This document shows, piece after piece, positions 58,777-64,000 of a DNA stretch of 64,000 nucleotides. Made by a program: the position numbers and the translations under genes. The stretch is from NCBI GenBank assembly GCA_035405645.1, contig DAONJL010000010.1, forward strand, positions 4,512 through 68,511, given 5' to 3'. The notes under the pieces were generated by a model, which saw only the letters and a list, made by a program, of their open reading frames with translations, was not told the origin of the DNA and made no database searches. Each line of letters starts with the position of its first letter. Within the stretch, counting starts at the first letter, position 1. This DNA comes from DAONJL01 sp035405645 [NCBI: bacterium] (GTDB lineage Bacteria; JAGOBX01; DAONJL01).

Positions 58777-60528
58777 ATGAAAAAAAATATTTTCCTTTTA
58801 ATTTTTATTCTTTCATTTAATTATCTTTTTGCTGTTTATAATGAAGCAGAATATACTGTGTATATTACTGGACCAACGATTGTTGTTCAAAATGTTTCGA
58901 CTAAATTTCACGCAACAGTAAAAGATAGTGCAGGCAAAATTTATTATGATAAAGATTTTTCAAGGACATTAAAAAAATTAGGTGAAACAATTATAACAAA
59001 TACCATTACATTTACTGCAAGTGATGGCTTGCAACATCAAATAGTTGGAACTTATGAAGTAACTGTTGTTGATACATCTGCTTTTAATTATGTTGCAATA
59101 ATAACAGGTCCAAAAACAGTAATACAAAATGTTTCAACCAAATTTCATATTACTGTTAAAGATGGGCTGAATAATATTTTCTATGATAGAGATTTTTATA
59201 GAACATTGAAAAAATTAGGGCAATCATCAATAACAAATACAGTTACATTTGTAAATCGTGATGGTATTGAAACAAAAATAGTTGGAACTTATGATGTAAC
59301 TGTTGTTGATTCTTCAACACAAATAATTCCACAAACTGAAAATAATATAACAGAACCATTATTTTCAAATCCAGCAACAAAATCAAATGCATTAGAACAA
59401 ATAATTGTTAATGCGATAAATTCAGCACAAACATCAATTGATGTGGCAATTTATTCATTCGCTGACTGGCCTGTTGTAAATGCACTTGTAGAAGCGGCAA
59501 ACAGATTAGGTAAAGATAAAGTTAGAATTGTAACTGAATATGAAAATTATACATATTCAGGAACAAAGAATTATTATAACAAATTAGAAAATGCTGGAAT
59601 AAAAATTATTACTGATGCAGCCGGTGGCGGTGGTAGTGGTTTAAGTCATAATAAATTTTTTATTATTGATAATCAAAAAGTAATTGTTGGTTCTGCAAAT
59701 GCCACTTATACGAGTTATTATACTGATAATAATAATATGATTGAAATTAGTTCACCACAAGCAGTAGCAATATATGCAGCAGAATTTAAACAGATGTATG
59801 AACAAAAATTATTTGGTAGAGCAAAAAATTCATCGGCTGATCATACTTTTCAATATACACCAGAAGATTATAAAAATAATAATAATCTAATAAATATAAA
59901 TACAGCATCAGTTTCAGACTTCACAAAACTATATGGTATAGGCACAACAATAGCAACAAATATTGTAAATTATCGAAATGCAAATGGACCATTTAAATCA
60001 ATTGATGATTTAAGTAAAGTATCAGGTGTAAAATCAACAATAATAAATGCAAACAGAAGATATATGTATGTAGATAGTGAAAATACAAAGACAAAAACAG
60101 GCGAAATATATTTTGCGCCAAAAGATAATGTTGAAGCACAAATAATTAATGCAATAAATTCTGCAAAATATACTATTGAATTTGCTATGTTCACTTTTAC
60201 TGATAATGAAATAGCCAATTCAATAATAGCAGCAATAAATCGTGGTGTAAAAGTTTCTGGTATTTATGATGATTATCAGGCTGGTTCTAAATATTGCACT
60301 ATTAATACCTTAAAAGAAGCAGGTGCAACTGTTTATACTGACGCAAGTGAAAATTTAATGCATAATAAATATTTAATAATTGATGGAGAAAAGGTTATAA
60401 CTGGTTCATATAACTATACAGCATCAGCAAATACTGCAAATGATGAAAATATAATTATTCTAAATGATAAATCAACCGCAGTAAATTACTATCTAAATTT
60501 TAAAAGTATAATTCCATCAAACTCATAA
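58777..60528 (+). CDS. Secreted tandem phospholipase D-like protein with internal ComEA-type HhH domain
   Basis: The start is the ATG at 58777 with AAAGGAG upstream, giving 583 residues. A signal peptide (1-19) is followed by two copies of a ~70-residue beta domain (30-98 and 109-177, period 79, each with ITGP and QNVSTKFH). Then come PLD domain 1 (HNK at 291-293, D298, N308), a helix-hairpin-helix pair of ComEA type (371-427, with ININTAS, YGIGTTIATNIVNYR and GPFKSIDDL) and PLD domain 2 (HNK at 529-531, D536, N546). Both HKD motifs look active, so a secreted DNA-binding nuclease is likely. The next gene is another PLD protein, 5 bases downstream. Confidence 0.88.
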   Translation: MKKNIFLLIFILSFNYLFAVYNEAEYTVYITGPTIVVQNVSTKFHATVKDSAGKIYYDKDFSRTLKKLGETIITNTITFTASDGLQHQIVGTYEVTVVDTSAFNYVAIITGPKTVIQNVSTKFHITVKDGLNNIFYDRDFYRTLKKLGQSSITNTVTFVNRDGIETKIVGTYDVTVVDSSTQIIPQTENNITEPLFSNPATKSNALEQIIVNAINSAQTSIDVAIYSFADWPVVNALVEAANRLGKDKVRIVTEYENYTYSGTKNYYNKLENAGIKIITDAAGGGGSGLSHNKFFIIDNQKVIVGSANATYTSYYTDNNNMIEISSPQAVAIYAAEFKQMYEQKLFGRAKNSSADHTFQYTPEDYKNNNNLININTASVSDFTKLYGIGTTIATNIVNYRNANGPFKSIDDLSKVSGVKSTIINANRRYMYVDSENTKTKTGEIYFAPKDNVEAQIINAINSAKYTIEFAMFTFTDNEIANSIIAAINRGVKVSGIYDDYQAGSKYCTINTLKEAGATVYTDASENLMHNKYLIIDGEKVITGSYNYTASANTANDENIIILNDKSTAVNYYLNFKSIIPSNS

Positions 60529-60533
60529 ATTTA

Positions 60534-62123
60534 ATGAAAAGATTTTTTCTGTTTCTCATAATAATATTATTATTCCCTTATCTTCTATTTAGTGAAGACA
60601 TTTCTTTAACAGAACGCGAACAATTTGCGTTTGAAATGTTTTATCAAAACGAAGAAATTTTTGGTCCTTATAAACAATATTTAAATAACGAAGATTTAGA
60701 ACAGTTATATAGTTATGCAGAAGAACGGCTTTCAAATATAGTAAAAGAAACAAGAGATTTCAGTAAAGAAGAAGCACATCAATATATATTAGAAAAAATA
60801 TATGGAAGCGGTGGATTAAAATCAGAAATACACGAACAAATGCGTGAAATATTTAAAAGAAAAACTCTTCCTTCAAGTTTTGAAAATGATTTAAAAAATT
60901 TCTATTTAAAGTATGGTAAAAAATATCCTTTAAAAATTATTATCTCAACAATTATTGCTGTTTTACTTTTGATTTATATTATTTTTCATATAATAAAAAA
61001 TAAAATAATTAAAGATATATTTGCAATAATTTTAATTTTGTTTGCTGCTTATCTTATTTATTTAATATTAAGCAATAAAGGATGTTCTTATCAAAAAATA
61101 AAAAAATATTTATCAAAACAAACAATTATTTTACCAAAAAGTGATATTGGAAAAAATATATATTTTGTAAAACCATTAATAAATACTGCTTATACTTATG
61201 AATTAGTTGAAGATATAAATAAAGCAAAATATATAATTGTTGTTTCAATGTATTTAGCAGAATTAAGTAAATCTAATACAGCATATCAGGCTATGATTTT
61301 TGATGCTCTAATTAAAGCAGCAGCAAGAAATGTAAAAGTATATGTTATGTTAGATTATCCTGATATTGAGCAAAATTTAGATTTATATACTAAAAATAAT
61401 GCTGTGAAAAATTTTTTAGAAAATAACAAAATTATTGTTATCTGGGATTCACCACAAATTGAAAATCATGAAAAAATAATTTTAATTGATGAACAAATTT
61501 TATATGTATGCAGTCATAATTGGTCTTATGCTGCTTTAACTACTAATGAAGAAATTTCTTTTAAAATTTATTCTTATGAATATCCTCAGGAAATACTTAA
61601 CTATTATTATACTCCATTTGAAAACCAAATCAAATCAATTGTAATTTTAGAGAAATTAAATATTAAAACTGATAAATATTTTAAAACAGATGATTTTTCT
61701 TTTCTGACTTCTTATAAATATTTTTATAAACTTAAACGCGAGTTGATAACTACTAAAAAAAGTGTTAAAATTCGTATGTTTTTAATTCGAACTGTTTCTA
61801 TGAATGAAGAAGATAAAGTTTTTCAACTTTTACAAATATTAAAAAAATTAAAAGAGAACGGAAAAGATATAGAAATAATTCTCGATGCTTCTATGTCAAA
61901 AGAAAATACACCTGTTTATGATTTATTAAAGAACTATAATATTAATGTTCGATTTAATCATAATGAAAAAATAATGCATACAAAACTTGTAATAATTGAT
62001 AATGAGAAAATATTTTGTGGTAGTCATAACTGGACTAATTCATCATTTAATACCAATCGTGAAGTATCAATTTATTGTAAATCTTCTGAATTAGCAAAAT
62101 ATATAGAAAAAAATATTAGATGA
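60534..62123 (+). CDS. Membrane-anchored tandem PLD-like protein
   Basis: A 529-residue protein: signal peptide (1-20), a helical extracytoplasmic region (21-130) that resembles no family I know, two membrane helices (about 134-153 and 162-180) and two PLD halves with H312-x-K314 plus D319 (NHEKIILID) and H482-x-K484 plus D489 (MHTKLVIID). SHNWSYAAL and SHNWTNSS follow the HKD motifs. It lies 5 bases after the secreted PLD/HhH gene and shares its promoter, so the two probably act together. The side of the membrane on which the PLD part lies is not certain. Confidence 0.82.
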   Translation: MKRFFLFLIIILLFPYLLFSEDISLTEREQFAFEMFYQNEEIFGPYKQYLNNEDLEQLYSYAEERLSNIVKETRDFSKEEAHQYILEKIYGSGGLKSEIHEQMREIFKRKTLPSSFENDLKNFYLKYGKKYPLKIIISTIIAVLLLIYIIFHIIKNKIIKDIFAIILILFAAYLIYLILSNKGCSYQKIKKYLSKQTIILPKSDIGKNIYFVKPLINTAYTYELVEDINKAKYIIVVSMYLAELSKSNTAYQAMIFDALIKAAARNVKVYVMLDYPDIEQNLDLYTKNNAVKNFLENNKIIVIWDSPQIENHEKIILIDEQILYVCSHNWSYAALTTNEEISFKIYSYEYPQEILNYYYTPFENQIKSIVILEKLNIKTDKYFKTDDFSFLTSYKYFYKLKRELITTKKSVKIRMFLIRTVSMNEEDKVFQLLQILKKLKENGKDIEIILDASMSKENTPVYDLLKNYNINVRFNHNEKIMHTKLVIIDNEKIFCGSHNWTNSSFNTNREVSIYCKSSELAKYIEKNIR

Positions 62124-62178
62124 ATTATATAAACAAATATTTTTAAAATTATCCTTCCAAAAATAAATAAAAAATTTC

Positions 62179-62205
62179 TTGACAAAAAATAAATAATATG
62201 ATAAA
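62179..62205 (+). promoter_or_regulatory. Probable tRNA-Asp promoter
   Basis: TTGACA (62179-62184) is followed 15 bases later by GATAAA (62200-62205); the -10 element is not a good match, so its exact position is unsure. It is about 80 bases before the tRNA. Confidence 0.4.
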
Positions 62206-62284
62206 AGTATTTTGTTAAAATGAATTAAGTGTTATATAATTCAGTTTTGTGTCTTTGTTTTTATTTTATTGATATTTGAATTAC

Positions 62285-62362
62285 GGGGGCGTAGTTCAGT
62301 TTGGTTAGAACGCCTGCCTGTCACGCAGGAGGCCGCGAGTTCGAGTCTCGTCGCTCCCGCCA
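62285..62362 (+). tRNA. tRNA-Asp (anticodon GTC)
   Basis: A 78-base tRNA with encoded 3' CCA. Acceptor arms GGGGGCG and CGCTCCC, the anticodon stem-loop CCTGCCTGTCACGCAGG presenting GTC, and the T-arm GAGTTCGAGTCTC are visible. Its high G+C content stands out from the AT-rich flanks. It lies alone between the PLD pair and the RRM gene. Confidence 0.96.
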
Positions 62363-62417
62363 GTTTTTTAAAGTCAAGCAAATCTTGAATTTAAAAAATC
62401 AAGTTAATAATGGTTTT

Positions 62418-62437
62418 TAATAGCATAATTGCTATTA
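62418..62437 (+). promoter_or_regulatory. Short inverted repeat before the RRM gene
   Basis: TAATAGCA (62418-62425) and TGCTATTA (62430-62437) form an 8-bp stem with a 4-base loop, about 30 bases before the RRM start. It could be an operator or a 5'-leader hairpin. I see no consensus promoter close to it. Confidence 0.4.
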
Positions 62438-62465
62438 TATATTTTTAGTTTAAGGAGTTTTAAAA

Positions 62466-62798
62466 ATGCAAAACAAATTGTTTATTGGCAATTTACCATT
62501 TACAATGGAGGAGGAAGAATTAAAAACCAAATTAGAAGAATTTGGCAAAGTAGAATCTATCAAAATAATAAAAGATAGAGAAACTGGCAAATCTCGCGGT
62601 TTTGGTTTTGCTTCGTATGAAACACAAGCAGAAGCAGAAAAGGCGATTGTCGGTTTGAATAATCAGGAAATAAATGGTAGAAAATTAAGAGTAAATATGG
62701 CTGATGATAAACCAAAAAGAGGCGACAGACAACGAAGAGATTCTGGTCGTTTCGGTAATCGTGGTAGCAAAAATTCTTCTTTTAGAAGAGATAATTAA
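62466..62798 (+). CDS. RRM-type RNA-binding protein
   Basis: A 110-residue protein with one RRM: RNP2 LFIGNL (5-10) and RNP1 KSRGFGFA (42-49), both with the RNA-stacking aromatics. The C-terminal ~30 residues are R/G/S-rich (GRFGNRGSKNSSFRRDN), like the cyanobacterial Rbp cold-response proteins. It binds single-stranded RNA, probably as a stress-regulated chaperone. AAGGAG precedes the ATG. Confidence 0.93.
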   Translation: MQNKLFIGNLPFTMEEEELKTKLEEFGKVESIKIIKDRETGKSRGFGFASYETQAEAEKAIVGLNNQEINGRKLRVNMADDKPKRGDRQRRDSGRFGNRGSKNSSFRRDN

Positions 62799-62820
62799 TT
62801 TTTTATTTGTAAGTTTTTTA

Positions 62821-62849
62821 TTGCACATTTAATTTATTCATTAGATAAT
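62821..62849 (+). promoter_or_regulatory. Promoter of the alpha/beta hydrolase gene, leaderless GTG likely
   Basis: TTGCAC (62821-62826), a 17-base spacer and GATAAT (62844-62849). Only 6 bases separate the -10 box from the GTG at 62856, so transcription should start at the start codon. No Shine-Dalgarno is present. Confidence 0.65.
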
Positions 62850-62855
62850 ATAAAT

Positions 62856-63830
62856 GTGTATTTTATAAAAATTTTTATTATTTCTATTTATACTATTTTT
62901 TTTATATTTACTAATTGTTTTTCAGAAGTAAAAGAAGAAGAGTTTGATTTTATTAATAATCAGACTCTTCTTATTTCTTCAAACTATAATCAATTAGATA
63001 AATTATTTTATAAGAACTATATCAAAAATATTAAAGAAAAAAAATATAGTTTTTCAAATATAAAAATAATTGAAATATATGAAAAAAATAAGGAATATGA
63101 AATATATAATGTTATTTATCAAAGTGAAGGTTTAAAAATATCAGGCTTATTATCAAAACCAAAAATAAAAAAAGAACTATACCCAGCAATTTTAATATGT
63201 CACGGATATTATCCACCACAAACTTATTTTCAAGGTCAAGGTAATTTAATTTATTTACAAAATCTTGCTAAATTAGGTTTTGTCGTTTTTGTCCCGGATT
63301 ATAGAAACTATGGTAAATCTGATAAAGTTTCTAATCCTTATGAACCAGGTGAAGTCTATGATATAATAAATGCCTATTATGCTTTACAGGAGGAAAAATA
63401 TGTTGATAAAAATAAAATAATTATGATGGGTTCGAGTTGGGGTGGGGGACTTGGTCTCAAAGCAATTGTCAAAGTTAAACCTGCTTTATTTATAAATTAT
63501 TATGGACAATTAGGTGGTCTTGAATTAAATGAAAATTATAAAATTTTTTTAAGTAGATTTACTAATAATGAAAAAGATATTGAAGAATATTTTCAAAAGA
63601 CATCAATTTATTATCACCTTAATTTAATTAATATTCCTATATATATTTTTCACGGCGGTAAAGATACAACAGTAAGACCAGAACAATCAATTGTATTATA
63701 TAATTTACTTAAAAAAATGAATAAACAGGTTGATTTAAAAATCTTCCCGGAGGCTCCACACGCTTTTGCTGATGATTACAATAATCCTTCAAAAGAATAT
63801 TTATTAAAAATATTAGAAAAATTTCTATAA
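62856..63830 (+). CDS. Secreted alpha/beta hydrolase (peptidase S9/esterase-like)
   Basis: A 324-residue protein from GTG at 62856. A signal peptide (1-23, IFIISIYTIFFIFTN) precedes an alpha/beta hydrolase fold with catalytic S194 in GSSWGG, D270 in GGKDTTV and H302 in APHAFAD; ICHGYYPP forms the oxyanion region. The YQSEGLKISGLLSKP lead-in is typical of dienelactone-hydrolase and S9-type enzymes. It acts outside the cytoplasm; the substrate is unknown. It lies downstream of the RRM gene. Confidence 0.85.
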   Translation: MYFIKIFIISIYTIFFIFTNCFSEVKEEEFDFINNQTLLISSNYNQLDKLFYKNYIKNIKEKKYSFSNIKIIEIYEKNKEYEIYNVIYQSEGLKISGLLSKPKIKKELYPAILICHGYYPPQTYFQGQGNLIYLQNLAKLGFVVFVPDYRNYGKSDKVSNPYEPGEVYDIINAYYALQEEKYVDKNKIIMMGSSWGGGLGLKAIVKVKPALFINYYGQLGGLELNENYKIFLSRFTNNEKDIEEYFQKTSIYYHLNLINIPIYIFHGGKDTTVRPEQSIVLYNLLKKMNKQVDLKIFPEAPHAFADDYNNPSKEYLLKILEKFL

Positions 63831-63965
63831 TTATTTTTAAAATTCAAAAATTACAAAGCACTTAAATATATAGTAGTTTATTTTTTTAAAAAATTTTTTA
63901 ATAGTTGAATAATATTAATGCTATAATTTCCAGAGAATAAATTTATTTGCGGGAAGTTTACAGAC

Positions 63966-64000
63966 ATGGTATACCCTTTTCTTAAGAATATATTATTAAA
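63966..64000 (+). CDS. Possible start of a gene cut by the window edge
   Basis: ATG at 63966 opens MVYPFLKNILL up to the window edge, with GGGAAG about 10 bases upstream. The hydrophobic start would suit a membrane protein or acyltransferase, but this is too short to name. Confidence 0.3.
   Translation, partial: MVYPFLKNILL

Overview
This is a strongly AT-rich bacterial chromosome window from a double-membraned organism. It encodes an LptE-type lipoprotein, a small outer-membrane barrel, a complete Bat (aerotolerance) gene set and chemosensory genes. I cannot name the phylum. EF-Tu has an atypical switch I that lacks the usual RGITI motif, which points to a divergent, possibly uncultured lineage. 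Gene density is high. Most genes lie on the minus strand in long runs with ATGA overlaps, and two convergent gene pairs overlap at their stops. Sigma70-type promoters (TTGACA, 16-17 bp, TATAAT-like) are easy to see. Several run directly into the start codon without a Shine-Dalgarno site (leaderless candidates), and TTG starts are common.

Region 1 (1-18490, minus): one uninterrupted information-processing run, rpmG - tRNA-Trp - secE - nusG - rplK - rplA - rplJ - rplL - rpoB - rpoC, then rpsL - rpsG - fusA - tuf - rpsJ - rplC - rplD - rplW - rplB (cut by the window edge). Clear promoters precede rpmG and rpsL. Hairpins sit between rplL and rpoB and between rpsG and fusA, and there is a structured leader before rplJ.

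Region 2 (18532-24092, minus): argH, a methyltransferase, a flavin reductase-like protein, an outer-membrane barrel and a tandem HD/HD-GYP protein form one operon. A separate coiled-coil protein with a PD-(D/E)XK-like C-terminus has its own promoter.

Region 3 (24377-34219): a CheY-like regulator and a radical SAM/SPASM-like protein on plus converge on a minus-strand operon of lptE, holA, an unannotated 57-residue membrane ORF, two DegT-type aminotransferases, a UDP-glucuronate decarboxylase and a two-domain glycosyltransferase (surface sugar synthesis). An alkaline-phosphatase-superfamily protein (plus) converges on a YihY-type membrane protein. Next comes a 430-bp repeat-rich gap.

Region 4 (34652-45541, minus): a chemosensory cluster with no flagellar genes: STAS, CheY, a CheA with two HPt domains, CheW, a 792-residue HEAT-repeat protein, CheR, CheB and a chemoreceptor whose gene has an in-frame TAA near its 5' end.

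Region 5 (45548-58643, minus): Bat genes (lipoprotein, BatA, B, C, D, E), then dprA, topA, rimO, pgsA, comF and a HELTH-motif membrane protein.

Region 6 (58712-64000, plus): a secreted phospholipase D-like protein with a ComEA-type helix-hairpin-helix domain between its two PLD halves, a membrane-anchored second PLD protein, tRNA-Asp, an RRM RNA-binding protein, a secreted alpha/beta hydrolase and the possible start of another gene. The PLD pair is the best candidate here for an undescribed DNA-processing system.
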